Of a DNA stretch of 64,000 nt, positions 35,578 through 44,579 are shown one piece after another; the stretch's first letter is position 1; each line of letters starts with the position of its first letter. The DNA is from Dorea longicatena. GTDB taxonomy: Bacteria > Bacillota > Clostridia > Lachnospirales > Lachnospiraceae. The stretch is from NCBI RefSeq assembly GCF_025150085.1, contig NZ_CP102280.1:2305001-2369000 (forward strand), read 5' to 3'. The notes beneath the pieces were generated by a model. That model made no database searches and was not told the DNA's origin. It worked only from the letters and a program-made list of their open reading frames with translations. The translations under genes were made by a program, and so were the position numbers.

Positions 35578-36126
35578 TTACCTCTCTATACGGATCCAAA
35601 AATCATCCTCCGCCATCCGTCCTTCCGTTTTCTCTATGATCATGATTGGATCATAAAACGGCAGTTCCAGCTCTTTCAATATCAGTTTCATCTTATCTCT
35701 GCTTTTCGGAAAACATCTGGATTCCAGAAATTCCATATACTGATTATAATCCGGCTCTTCCATAACCCCAAATGCTCGAAACATAATCTTATCTGTATAA
35801 TTTTTTATTTTTACTTTCCGTTCCCACTCATTCACATCAATTAAAGTACATACATCCTGACCATACATATACCATATCCTGAGCGGCCATACCTTTTCCG
35901 GAACTTTGACTTCCTGCTCATATTCCGGATATTTTTGCAGCATCCTAAGAAATGGAACAATTGGCCCACGGATAACTTCTTCACTTCTCTCCCAACGCTC
36001 TACTGTCGGTTTTGAACAGTTGATAAATTCCGCAAATTCTTTCTGTGTCAGATGTAATTCTTTCCGGATTCTCTTGATTTCCTTTGCTGTTGTATATTCT
36101 GGTGTTATAAATAATCTTTCTTTCAT
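35578..36126 (-). CDS. XRE HTH protein with HipA-N-like C-terminus
   Basis: 182 aa. An XRE helix-turn-helix occupies residues about 13-60 (IRKELHLTQKEFAEFINCSKPTVERWE). The C-terminal half ends FLESRCFPKSRDKMKLILKE...EGRMAEDDFWIRI. That resembles the small HipA N-terminal segment with consensus R-x-(I/F)-P-x-SRD ... GLSLSDQYWI. It is likely the DNA-binding partner (antitoxin-like) of the kinase immediately downstream. Confidence 0.65.
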   Translation of the reverse strand: MKERLFITPEYTTAKEIKRIRKELHLTQKEFAEFINCSKPTVERWERSEEVIRGPIVPFLRMLQKYPEYEQEVKVPEKVWPLRIWYMYGQDVCTLIDVNEWERKVKIKNYTDKIMFRAFGVMEEPDYNQYMEFLESRCFPKSRDKMKLILKELELPFYDPIMIIEKTEGRMAEDDFWIRIER

Positions 36127-36297
36127 AACCTCACCTTCTGTTTTTATGATACCCGTTTTTTCTTTATTAAATCACAAACTTTATTATTTGTAAAGCAAAA
36201 GTAATTAAAATGATTGTTTTTTAATCATCAAAAACCATTATTTTAATTGTTTCATTGTTTTTAACAGCTCAAACAAAGTCTTCCGAACACATAGCAA

Positions 36298-36339
36298 GAA
36301 AAAATACCACCAGATTCCATTCTCGGAACCTGATGGTAT
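36298..36339 (-). terminator. Intrinsic terminator of the nadA operon
   Basis: Minus strand ATACCATCAGGTTCC pairs with GGAATCTGGTGGTAT around a 6-base loop, followed by TTTTTTC, 33 bases after the nadA stop. Confidence 0.85.
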
Positions 36340-36371
36340 CTTTTCACATAATTTCGTATTCAAAGAATCTT

Positions 36372-37286
36372 CTACTGCGCTGCCAGCTTCAGCATCTTCT
36401 CCAGCGGAAGCGCCGCTTTCTGGCGCATCTCTTCACCGAGATTCACCTCTGGCTGCATAGTCTCGAGTGCTTCTTTTACACCTTCCAGACGTACCATCTT
36501 CATATTCGGACAGAACTGTCTGTGTCCTACAGAGTAGAACTTCTTCTCCGGATTCTTCTGGTGCAGTTCATAGAACACACCCATCTCGGTACAAATAATG
36601 AATGTATTGTTTTCTGACTTTGTCGCATAATCAATGATCTGTGATGTACTTCCGATGAAGTCGGATAATTCCAGAATATCGCCTGTACATTCCGGATGTG
36701 TCAGTACCAGCGCTTCCGGATGCGCCTCTTTGGCTTTCTGGAGTTCTTCTTTATGGATACTCTTATGTACATGACAGAAACCATCATTAAAGATGAAGTG
36801 CTTCTCCGGAAGCTGGCTTGCCACATAACGTCCAAGATTCTCATCCGGGATAAAGAAGATATCTTTATTCGGAAGATTCTTCACGATCTTCAGTGCATTT
36901 GACGATGTTACACATACGTCTGACTCTGCTTTGATCTCTGCGGTTGAGTTCACATAACAGACTACAGATACATCCGGGTATTCATTTCTCACTTCCCTGA
37001 TCTTATCTACGTCTACCATGTGTGCCATCGGACAGTCTGCATGACCGTCTGCCATTACGACTCTCTTCTTTGGATTCAGGATCTTCGCACTTTCTCCCAT
37101 GAAAGAGACTCCACAGAAAACAATCGTGCTCTCCGGAACTTTGGTTGCAATCTCTGCAAGATAATAAGAGTCTCCTACATAGTCTGCAATCTCCTGCACT
37201 TCCCCATCTACATAATAATGTGCCAGGATTACAGCATCTTTTTCCTTTTTCAGTTTTTTGATTTCATTTTTGATCTCTTCGTTCAT
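36372..37286 (-). CDS. nadA: Quinolinate synthase NadA
   Basis: 304 aa. Cytoplasmic 4Fe-4S enzyme condensing iminoaspartate with dihydroxyacetone phosphate to quinolinate in NAD synthesis. Conserved parts: ILAHYYVDGEVQEIADYVGDS, the cluster cysteines in HADCPMAHM, THPECTGDI and RQFCPNMK, and VTSSNALKIV. nadB and nadC are not adjacent. It follows the C39-like gene by 15 bases at the end of the sulfur operon; NadA needs Fe-S sulfur, which may explain the company. Confidence 0.95.
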   Translation of the reverse strand: MNEEIKNEIKKLKKEKDAVILAHYYVDGEVQEIADYVGDSYYLAEIATKVPESTIVFCGVSFMGESAKILNPKKRVVMADGHADCPMAHMVDVDKIREVRNEYPDVSVVCYVNSTAEIKAESDVCVTSSNALKIVKNLPNKDIFFIPDENLGRYVASQLPEKHFIFNDGFCHVHKSIHKEELQKAKEAHPEALVLTHPECTGDILELSDFIGSTSQIIDYATKSENNTFIICTEMGVFYELHQKNPEKKFYSVGHRQFCPNMKMVRLEGVKEALETMQPEVNLGEEMRQKAALPLEKMLKLAAQ

Positions 37287-37301
37287 TTCCGACTTTCACC
37301 T

Positions 37302-37922
37302 CTAAATAAAGTATTCGATGGTCTCTTCTTCCGTAAGTCTTGTCTTTTCATTAAATAAAATAACAGCTTCCCGCCCATCGTACGGTCCAAGGGAATACAT
37401 GTTAAGTGCCGTCTTATTAAAATACTTCCACGGTACGATCCGGTTACAACATGTAGGCTGATCCAACACTCTGATGATATCTTTCTGTTCATACTCCTGG
37501 TCGCAGTAATAAGGATCAAACATCCGCACATTTTTACCATCTATTCCAGTCAGCAACACATAATGCCACTCATCTGTATACAGACGCAACACAACTGCAC
37601 CACCGCGTTTTAATGCATCGTTCACGTAACTTTCATTTCCGATATAGACTGACTTTCCGGACAGATATTTGCTGGAAACCGCCAGCTTGTCAATATTTCC
37701 CATGCTGTTCAGCCAGTTACTTAAGAACATCATTGCCGCACAGGAAGTTCCGCTTTCACCCGGATTGCCGTCAGAACTATAACAGTCCAGACAATATAAC
37801 ATGATATTTCGTAATATCTCCGGCAGGATTTCCTCCCTCTCAAATAAAAAACTGATTGCATTCTGCATAGTTGTCGGTCCGCAGTCATACTCGGAAAATT
37901 GATAGTGCAGTGGATTCTTCAT
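37302..37922 (-). CDS. C39-like papain-fold peptidase domain protein
   Basis: 206 aa. Papain-like triad visible: Cys14 in YDCGPTTMQNAI, His in DEWHYVLLTGIDG, Asp in RMFDPYY. No signal peptide or transport domain, so a cytoplasmic peptidase-fold protein of unknown substrate. It lies 30 bases after patB and 15 before nadA, so probably in the same operon. A link to sulfur or NAD metabolism is only positional. Confidence 0.7.
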   Translation of the reverse strand: MKNPLHYQFSEYDCGPTTMQNAISFLFEREEILPEILRNIMLYCLDCYSSDGNPGESGTSCAAMMFLSNWLNSMGNIDKLAVSSKYLSGKSVYIGNESYVNDALKRGGAVVLRLYTDEWHYVLLTGIDGKNVRMFDPYYCDQEYEQKDIIRVLDQPTCCNRIVPWKYFNKTALNMYSLGPYDGREAVILFNEKTRLTEEETIEYFI

Positions 37923-37952
37923 GAAAAATTCCCTTCTTTAACGTATTTTCAC

Positions 37953-39128
37953 TTATCTATCATGCACTGATTCAGCCAGTTGTGTCAATGCCTGTTTTAA
38001 AATTTCTCGCGGACACGCAATATTTATACGCTCAAATCCTTCTCCGTCCGGTCCGAACATGGCCCCGCTGTCGAGCCACAGCTTCGCTTTGTTCTCCACC
38101 AGATCTTTTAACTGCTCTTCTTTCATACCGAGACTCTTGAAATCCAGCCACAGAAGGTAAGTCCCTTCCGGCTCTGTCAGCTTGATCTCCGGCAGTTCTT
38201 CTTTTAAGAATGTACGCACATAATCCAGATTTTCTGCCAGATAGATCTTCAGTTCTTTTAACCATTCTTCTCCTGTCTCATATGCTGCCTGGCATGCCAC
38301 CAGTCCCATCAGGTTCACCTGGCTGTATCCGGCAGCCGTCACTTCTGCCTGGAATCTTGCACGAAGTTCCGGGTTCGAGATCCAGATATTGGAAATCTGA
38401 AGTCCTGCAATGTTAAATGTCTTACTTGGCGCAGTACAGGTTGTAGTGATTGCAGCATATCTCTCATCCAGCGCTGCAAATACATGGTGTACATTGTCTC
38501 CATATGTAAAGTCACTGTGGATCTCATCACTGACTACCAGTACGTTATGCTTCAGACAGATATCTCCGATCTTACGAAGTTCCCACTCTTTCCAGACACG
38601 TCCGACCGGATTGTGCGGACTGCACATCAGGAATAATTTGACATTTTCATCGACGATCTTCTGCTCGAATTCTTCAAAGTTGATCTCATAATGTCCGTCG
38701 ATCTGCTGAAGCGGGTTATTGATCAGGCGTCTGTGATTATCTGTAATAACTTCACTGAACGGATAATAAACCGGCTGCTGCAAAAGCACTGCATCTCCTT
38801 CTTCTGTGTAAGCCTTCACTGCCATCGCAAGTGCGAACACCACGCCCGGTGTCTTGATCAGCCATTCTTTTTCTACTTTCCATCCGAAATGCTTCTCATA
38901 CCATCCGGCTGCTGCCTGGAAGTAATCATCTTTTCCTTCGCTGTATCCGTAGATTCCGTGTGCGACTGCGTCACTTAAGCTTTTCTGGATTCCCGGTGCT
39001 GTCGGGAAATCCATATCTGCCACCCAGAGCGGAAGCATATCATCACTTCTCCCTCTTTCTTTTGCGAAATCATATTTCAGGCATTTTGTTCCATGTCTGT
39101 CCACTACTTTATCAAAATCGAACTTCAT
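37953..39128 (-). CDS. patB: PatB/MalY-type cystathionine beta-lyase
   Basis: 391 aa, PLP fold type I. The N-terminus FDFDKVVDRHGTKCLKYDF and MLPLWVADMDFPTAP match MalY/PatB. CSPHNPVGRVW and the PLP lysine in TCTAPSKTFNIAGLQ are conserved. It cleaves cystathionine, or cysteine to pyruvate, ammonia and sulfide. It lies 12 bases after the transsulfuration enzyme, in an operon with a sulfur-type promoter. Confidence 0.92.
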   Translation of the reverse strand: MKFDFDKVVDRHGTKCLKYDFAKERGRSDDMLPLWVADMDFPTAPGIQKSLSDAVAHGIYGYSEGKDDYFQAAAGWYEKHFGWKVEKEWLIKTPGVVFALAMAVKAYTEEGDAVLLQQPVYYPFSEVITDNHRRLINNPLQQIDGHYEINFEEFEQKIVDENVKLFLMCSPHNPVGRVWKEWELRKIGDICLKHNVLVVSDEIHSDFTYGDNVHHVFAALDERYAAITTTCTAPSKTFNIAGLQISNIWISNPELRARFQAEVTAAGYSQVNLMGLVACQAAYETGEEWLKELKIYLAENLDYVRTFLKEELPEIKLTEPEGTYLLWLDFKSLGMKEEQLKDLVENKAKLWLDSGAMFGPDGEGFERINIACPREILKQALTQLAESVHDR

Positions 39129-39140
39129 CTGTGCATCCTC

Positions 39141-40286
39141 CTACGCAAGTGCCTGCTCAAGATCTGCGATTAGATCATCTGCATTTTCAATTCCAACTGA
39201 CAATCTTAAGAAATCTTCTGTGATTCCAAGTTTCTCTCTTACTTCTACCGGCAGATCTCCATGTGTCTGAAGCATCGGGTAAGTGATCAGTGACTCTACG
39301 CCTCCGAGACTTTCTGCATAAGCGATCAGTTTCACACTTTCCAGGAGTTTCCTTGCTGTTGCTTCACTATCTACTTTGAAAGAAATCATACTCCCGAATC
39401 CGCTTGCCTGTGATGCATTTACTCCATACCCCGGATGCTCTTTCAAGCCTACATAATAGACCTGTTTTACTTTTTCATGTCCTTTTAACCAGTTCGCAAT
39501 CTTTATCGCATTATCCTGCTGTGCTCTTAATCTTACAGACAATGTCTTAATTCCACGCAAGATCAGATAGCTGTCAAATGGTGCAAGACAGCTTCCGACT
39601 GTCTTATATATATAACGGATCTTCTTCGCTGTCTCTTCATCCGCCGAACACAGGAATCCTGCCAGTGTGTCATTATGTCCACCAAGGAATTTTGTCCCGC
39701 TGTGGATAACCAGATCCGCTCCCAGTTCAATCGGTCTTTGAAATAATGGTGAAAGAAATGTATTGTCAACAATAATCTTCAGATTATGTTTATCTGCGAT
39801 TTCTTTCATCTTTCTGAGATCTGTGACACGCATGGTCGGGTTACTCGGTGTCTCGATATAAAGTGCTTTTGTATTCTCCCGGATACCTGCTTCTACAAGA
39901 TCTGCATCTGCAGTATCTACATAAGAGAACTCCAACCCTCTCTTCCCGCCAACAGATTCAAACATTCTGACAGAACCGCCATACAGATCATCTGTACAAA
40001 GGATATGATCCCCGCGGTCAAATAACTCCAGACAAAGACCTACCGCAGCCATACCGTTTGCGCATGCTACAGTATCTACCGCACCTTCCAGTGCCGACAT
40101 CGTATGCTCAAGCTCTGTTCTTGTCGGGTTGCTCTCTCTCGTATAGTCATATCCGGTAGACTGTCCAATACCAGGATGGGCAAATGTCGCTGCCTGGTAG
40201 ATCGGTACTGCTACTGAACCGTAAGAATGTGTCTTTTCATCTGTTCCGTTTCCGTGTATACATCGTGTCTCAAATCCGTAATTCAT
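39141..40286 (-). CDS. Cystathionine gamma-synthase/gamma-lyase family enzyme
   Basis: 381 aa, Cys/Met-metabolism PLP family. Motifs: YDYTRESNPTR, ANGMAAVG, DDLYGGSVRMF, VDNTFLSPLFQRP, and the PLP lysine in HSGTKFLGGHNDTLAG. It either joins an activated homoserine to cysteine or splits cystathionine to cysteine; the sequence alone does not decide. With PatB beside it, transsulfuration from homocysteine to cysteine (MccB) or the forward path (MetB/MetI) are both plausible. It starts 3 bases after the rhodanese-TtcA gene. Confidence 0.92.
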   Translation of the reverse strand: MNYGFETRCIHGNGTDEKTHSYGSVAVPIYQAATFAHPGIGQSTGYDYTRESNPTRTELEHTMSALEGAVDTVACANGMAAVGLCLELFDRGDHILCTDDLYGGSVRMFESVGGKRGLEFSYVDTADADLVEAGIRENTKALYIETPSNPTMRVTDLRKMKEIADKHNLKIIVDNTFLSPLFQRPIELGADLVIHSGTKFLGGHNDTLAGFLCSADEETAKKIRYIYKTVGSCLAPFDSYLILRGIKTLSVRLRAQQDNAIKIANWLKGHEKVKQVYYVGLKEHPGYGVNASQASGFGSMISFKVDSEATARKLLESVKLIAYAESLGGVESLITYPMLQTHGDLPVEVREKLGITEDFLRLSVGIENADDLIADLEQALA

Positions 40287-40289
40287 TAT

Positions 40290-41444
40290 TTATTTACCTC
40301 TTTCATTGTAATCATCCAGGAAATTATATTCCATGTCATCTTTGTGGTATCCGATAATCGTTCTTAAGTTGACATTATGCACACTCCGGAAAATATTCTT
40401 TTCGATAATATCTCCCTGTTTTCTGAATTCCTTGATCAGTTCCTTCATCTCGTCACGTTTGGAACCTCTTCCGCCGCCACAGGATACACAGTTCTCTGTG
40501 AATCTGCATGCGCACTGAATGAAGTTGAGCTGATTGTAATCCCTCCATGCTATAATGTCATCTTCCTTGATCAGATACATTGGTCTGATCAGCTCCATAC
40601 CCTCGAAATTCTGGCTATGGAGCTTCGGCATCATCGTCTCCACCTTTCCGCCGTAGAACATCCCCATAAGGATCGTCTCAATCACATCGTCGAAATGATG
40701 TCCGAGCGCAATCTTATTACATCCCAGTTCTTTTGCGTGAGAGTATAGATAGCCTCTTCTCATTCTCGCGCAAAGGTAACATGGATTCTTGTCAATATCT
40801 GCTACCGTATCAAATATCTGTGTCTCAAATACCGTAAGCGGAATTCCAAGTACTTTGGCGTTATCCTGAATGATCTTCCAGTTATCTTCATTGTATCCCG
40901 GATTCATTACCAGAAATACTAATTCAAAATTCGCTTTGCCATGTTTTAACAGTTCCTGAAACAGCTTTGCCATCAGCATGGAATCTTTTCCACCGGAAAT
41001 ACAGACTGCAATCTTATCTCCGTCCTGGATCAGATCGTATTCTCTGATTCCTTTCGTGAACTTTCTCCAGATTCCCTTGCGGAATTTCTTGATGATACTG
41101 CGTTCAATTTCTTTCTGCTTCTCTCCGGTAGTATTTTCATCCTGTACGAACTCACTTAGTTTCTTTCTCAAAAAAGAACGGTATCCGCCTTCAATATTCG
41201 CCGCATCATATCCGGCTGCTTCCAGTTCATAAACAGCATCGACACTCCATTCACCGGTATGGCATAATACATACACCGGCTTTTCTTTCGGAAGTTCTTC
41301 CATACGTTCTTCTACTTCTGCAAGCGGGATGCTGACCGCTCCCGGTACAGAGCCTCTGGTATATGCATCTGCAGGACGGACGTCCAGCACTGTGATTGTA
41401 TCCTGATCTAATTGTAATAACTCTTCTATCGTGATTGTCTTCAT
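40290..41444 (-). CDS. Rhodanese-TtcA fusion (tRNA thiolation type)
   Basis: 384 aa. Residues 1-95 are a rhodanese domain with active Cys61 (VLCHTGEWS). A linker follows, then an ATP pyrophosphatase domain with PP-loop SGGKDS at 150-155, C222-x2-C225 and a further cysteine group (C311, C313, C319, C322). TtcA makes 2-thiocytidine in tRNA using an Fe-S cluster; here the persulfide carrier seems to be built in. It leads the transsulfuration operon, so it may receive sulfur made by its neighbours. Substrate assignment is inferred. Confidence 0.85.
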   Translation of the reverse strand: MKTITIEELLQLDQDTITVLDVRPADAYTRGSVPGAVSIPLAEVEERMEELPKEKPVYVLCHTGEWSVDAVYELEAAGYDAANIEGGYRSFLRKKLSEFVQDENTTGEKQKEIERSIIKKFRKGIWRKFTKGIREYDLIQDGDKIAVCISGGKDSMLMAKLFQELLKHGKANFELVFLVMNPGYNEDNWKIIQDNAKVLGIPLTVFETQIFDTVADIDKNPCYLCARMRRGYLYSHAKELGCNKIALGHHFDDVIETILMGMFYGGKVETMMPKLHSQNFEGMELIRPMYLIKEDDIIAWRDYNQLNFIQCACRFTENCVSCGGGRGSKRDEMKELIKEFRKQGDIIEKNIFRSVHNVNLRTIIGYHKDDMEYNFLDDYNERGK

Positions 41445-41490
41445 ATCTTTTAACCTCTCTTTGTGAGTTGCTGTTCATGCAGCAGCTATT

Positions 41491-41554
41491 CCTATTAACC
41501 AGATAGGTTTTGTTATTTATCTGGTATTATATGACGTTTTTCCCTGTCTGTCAA
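41491..41554 (-). promoter_or_regulatory. Promoter and operator of the rhodanese-TtcA operon
   Basis: Minus strand TTGACA (41549-41554), 17-base spacer, TATAAT (41526-41531). Downstream lies CCTAT-CTGGTTA-ATAGG (41491-41507), a perfect inverted repeat shared with other sulfur promoters in this window, placed where a bound repressor would block transcription. The leader to 41444 holds no cysteine-rich ORF. Confidence 0.75.
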
Positions 41555-41614
41555 GGAACTGAAATGTGTTTTAAAAACATTTATCTTTCAAATATACGCT
41601 AGAAAAGTTTACCA

Positions 41615-41657
41615 CAAAAAAGAATACTGTACCAGTGGTTTCCCACTAATACAGTAT
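41615..41657 (-). terminator. Intrinsic terminator of the cysK-metY-cymR operon
   Basis: Minus strand ATACTGTATTAGTGGG pairs with CCACTGGTACAGTAT, followed by CTTTTTTG, 22 bases after the cymR-like stop. Confidence 0.8.
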
Positions 41658-41678
41658 GTTTTGTTGTGTGAACTGATA

Positions 41679-42125
41679 TTATATATAATACATATCCTGT
41701 CCATAATCAATGTATTCCTGATACTCTTTCTCCAGATCATGCAAGGTTACTGACTGGAGGATCTCTGTCACACTGTCATTTACCCTGTCGATCACCAGTT
41801 TCTGGATTGCTTTGACACTCCCGGTATATTTTCCTTCTTTCGGAAGTTCCTCATCTTCGATGCGGTAGTCACCTTCCAAAGCTTCTATAATAGAAGAAAC
41901 GGTAATCTCCTGTGGCGGACGGCTTAAGAAATAGCCGCCCTGGGAGCCTTTGATACTCTTTACGATTCCTGCTTTTCTAAGACTTGCAAATACCTGTTCC
42001 AGATACTGTGGAGATATCTTGTTCCGCTCTGCAATGCTGTTGAGCGCCACCTGTTCAGTTTTTGAATTGATGGCCAGGTCGATCAACGCTCTCAAACCAT
42101 ATCTGCTTTTCATTGAAAGTTTCAT
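41679..42125 (-). CDS. cymR: CymR-like Rrf2 repressor of sulfur genes
   Basis: 148 aa Rrf2 winged helix protein (MKSRYGLRALIDLA, then ISPQYLEQVFASLRKAGIVKSIKGSQGGYFLSRPP). It lacks the three cluster cysteines of IscR, and its C-terminal EYIDYGQDMYYI resembles the end of B. subtilis CymR. CymR represses cysteine genes, with O-acetylserine sulfhydrylase CysK as partner; cysK is in this same operon. GTGGAG lies 6 bases before the ATG at 42125. It is the natural candidate for the shared CCTAT/ATAGG operators. Confidence 0.82.
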   Translation of the reverse strand: MKLSMKSRYGLRALIDLAINSKTEQVALNSIAERNKISPQYLEQVFASLRKAGIVKSIKGSQGGYFLSRPPQEITVSSIIEALEGDYRIEDEELPKEGKYTGSVKAIQKLVIDRVNDSVTEILQSVTLHDLEKEYQEYIDYGQDMYYI

Positions 42126-42153
42126 ATATATCTCCACACTCCTTCATTATTTC

Positions 42154-43464
42154 TTATTCTACGGCTTTGAATGCCTCATCCAGATCCTGGATAATGTCAT
42201 CAATGTGCTCTGTTCCGATTGACAGACGGATTGTATTAGGCTTGATTCCCTGATCCAGTAATTCTTCTTCTGTGCACTGGCTGTGTGTTGTTGTTGCCGG
42301 ATGGATAACCAGAGATTTTACATCTGCAACATTAGCAAGCAGTGAGAAGAGTTCCAGATTATCGATGAAATCTTTTGCTTTCTGTGCGTCACCTTTGATC
42401 TCAAATGTGAAGATAGATCCTCCGCCATTTGGGAAATATTTCTTATATAATGCCTGCTGCTCCGGATCATCAGATACAGCCGGATGGTTAACCTTCTCTA
42501 CCAGTGGATGGTTGTTCAGGTAATCTACTACTTTCAGTGCATTCTCAACATGACGCTCTACACGTAATGATAATGTCTCGAGTCCCTGTAAGAAGATAAA
42601 TGAATGGATCGGAGAAATGGTTGCTCCTGTATCTCTTAAAAGGATCGCACGGATCTTTGTAACAAATGCTGCAGGTCCTACTGCTTTTGTAAAGCTGATT
42701 CCATGGTAGCTCGGGTTTGGCTCTGTAAGAGAAGCAAATTTTCCTGATGCTTCCCAGTCGAATTTACCGCTGTCAACGATGACGCCGCCGATTGTTGTTC
42801 CGTGTCCACCGATGAATTTTGTTGCTGAATGGATAACAATGTCTGCACCGTACTCGATCGGTCTTACAAGGTAAGGTGTTGCAAATGTATTATCTACAAC
42901 GAGCGGAATCTTATGCGCATGTGCGATATTTGCAATCTTCTCAATATCTACAACGTCTGAGTTTGGATTTCCAAGTGTCTCGATATAGAGTGCTTTCGTG
43001 TTGTCCTGGATTGCTGCTTCTACTGCATCATAATCAAAGATGTCAACGAATGTGGTTGTAATTCCGTACTGTGGAAGTGTGTGCTCTAACAGGTTAAATG
43101 ATCCACCGTAAATATTCTTAGCTGCTACGATATGATCTCCGTTCTGTGCGAGATTCTCAATCGTGTATGTTACTGCTGCTGCTCCGGATGCTACTGCCAG
43201 TGCTGCAACTCCGCCCTCCAGTGCTGCAATACGTTTTTCGAAAATGTCTTCTGTAGGGTTTGTAAGACGTCCGTAAATGTTACCTGCATCTGCCAGTCCG
43301 AAACGTGCTGCTGCATGATCACTGTTGCGGAATACATAAGAAGATGTCTGATAGATCGGCACTGCTCTTGCATCTGTAACCGGATCCGGACTTTCCTGTC
43401 CTACGTGTAACTGTAATGTTTCAAATTTTAACTCTCTATTCTCTCTTGTGATTTTTTCGCTCAT
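42154..43464 (-). CDS. metY: O-acetylhomoserine sulfhydrylase MetY
   Basis: 436 aa, Cys/Met PLP family. The long form with TLQLHVGQESPDPVTDARAVPIYQ at the start and the GGVIVDSGKFDWEASGKFASLTEPNPSYHG insert is typical of O-acetylhomoserine aminocarboxypropyltransferase. PLP lysine in HSATKFIGGHGT. It makes homocysteine directly from O-acetylhomoserine and sulfide. AAGGAG lies 9 bases before the ATG at 43464. It lies between cysK and cymR. Confidence 0.92.
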   Translation of the reverse strand: MSEKITRENRELKFETLQLHVGQESPDPVTDARAVPIYQTSSYVFRNSDHAAARFGLADAGNIYGRLTNPTEDIFEKRIAALEGGVAALAVASGAAAVTYTIENLAQNGDHIVAAKNIYGGSFNLLEHTLPQYGITTTFVDIFDYDAVEAAIQDNTKALYIETLGNPNSDVVDIEKIANIAHAHKIPLVVDNTFATPYLVRPIEYGADIVIHSATKFIGGHGTTIGGVIVDSGKFDWEASGKFASLTEPNPSYHGISFTKAVGPAAFVTKIRAILLRDTGATISPIHSFIFLQGLETLSLRVERHVENALKVVDYLNNHPLVEKVNHPAVSDDPEQQALYKKYFPNGGGSIFTFEIKGDAQKAKDFIDNLELFSLLANVADVKSLVIHPATTTHSQCTEEELLDQGIKPNTIRLSIGTEHIDDIIQDLDEAFKAVE

Positions 43465-43542
43465 TGGGTTGATCTCCTTTTTCTTCATAATTTTATCGTT
43501 ATTTGTTGATACTGTCCGTTCTGTTTCGGATTCTATATCTTT

Positions 43543-44475
43543 TTATTCTGTAAATAATGGTGTTGAATAATATCTGTCACCTGAATCTGGAAGTAATGCT
43601 ACGATTGTCTTACCTTTGTTCTCCGGACGTTTTGCAAGTGCGATAGCTCCTGCAAGTGCAGCTCCTGATGAAATACCTACCAGAACTCCTTCTTTCTTAG
43701 CAAGAAGTTTTGCTGTCTCAAATGCTTCGTCTGCTTCTGCTTTGTAGATTTCGTCATAGATCTTGGTATCTAATGTATCCGGAACGAATCCGGCTCCAAT
43801 TCCCTGAATCTTATGCGGGCCTGCTTTTCCTTCTGAAAGTACCGGTGAGGAAGCCGGCTCCAATGCTACGATCTGAACTTCCGGTTTCTGCTCTTTTAAG
43901 TAAGCACCGATTCCGGAAAGTGTTCCGCCTGTTCCGACACCTGCGATCACGATATCGACTGCTCCGTCTGTATCGTTCCAGATCTCAGGACCTGTTGTCT
44001 TCTTGTGTGCTGCCGGGTTAGCAGGGTTTACAAATTGTCCCGGAACGAAACTGTTTGGAATCTCTTTTGCAAGCTCATCTGCTTTTGCGATGGCTCCTTT
44101 CATTCCTTTGGCTCCTTCTGTCAGTACGATCTCTGCGCCGTAAGCTTTCAGGATGTTTCTTCTTTCCACACTCATCGTTTCTGGCATTGTCAGGATGATC
44201 CTGTATCCTTTTGCTGCTGCGATGGATGCAAGACCGATTCCTGTATTACCGGATGTTGGTTCAATGATCACAGAACCTTCTTTTAAGATTCCTTTTTCTT
44301 CCGCATCTTCGATCATTGCTTTTGCAATTCTGTCTTTGACGCTTCCTGCCGGATTGAGGTACTCAAGCTTTACAAGAAGTGTTGCTTCCAAACCAAGTTC
44401 TTTTTCTATGTTTACTACTTCCACCAGTGGTGTATTTCCGATCAGTCCTAATGTTCCTTTATAAATCTTTGACAT
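43543..44475 (-). CDS. cysK: O-acetylserine sulfhydrylase CysK
   Basis: 310 aa, PLP fold type II. PLP lysine Lys47 in [10 protein letters not shown], substrate loop TSGNTG at residues 74-79, and the [10 protein letters not shown] phosphate loop. It makes cysteine from O-acetylserine and sulfide. It has its own promoter 50-80 bases upstream, and behind that a second promoter with a cysteine-rich leader ORF. AGGAAAGGTAGGAAG precedes the ATG. Confidence 0.96.
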   Translation of the reverse strand: MSKIYKGTLGLIGNTPLVEVVNIEKELGLEATLLVKLEYLNPAGSVKDRIAKAMIEDAEEKGILKEGSVIIEPTSGNTGIGLASIAAAKGYRIILTMPETMSVERRNILKAYGAEIVLTEGAKGMKGAIAKADELAKEIPNSFVPGQFVNPANPAAHKKTTGPEIWNDTDGAVDIVIAGVGTGGTLSGIGAYLKEQKPEVQIVALEPASSPVLSEGKAGPHKIQGIGAGFVPDTLDTKIYDEIYKAEADEAFETAKLLAKKEGVLVGISSGAALAGAIALAKRPENKGKTIVALLPDSGDRYYSTPLFTE

Positions 44476-44524
44476 TTTGCTTCCTACCTTTCCTACTTTT
44501 TTGGTATGTTTTCTTGATGAATTT

Positions 44525-44558
44525 ACTATACTACCTTAATTCCTATTTGTCAACTATG
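44525..44558 (-). promoter_or_regulatory. Proximal cysK promoter with embedded operator
   Basis: Minus strand TTGACA (44548-44553), 17-base spacer, TATAGT (44525-44530). The -35 lies within CATAG-TTGACAA-ATAGG followed by AATTA (44542-44558), so a bound repressor would cover it. The same arrangement recurs at 52372-52388. Confidence 0.75.
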
Positions 44559-44579
44559 TTTAGTATGTTTTTTATATTT

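Noticed and set aside
41445..41530. Cysteine leader peptide before the rhodanese-TtcA operon
   Set aside because: TGC TGC codons are present, but no start codon precedes them in frame within the predicted transcript, and the one small frame with an ATG has no cysteine run.
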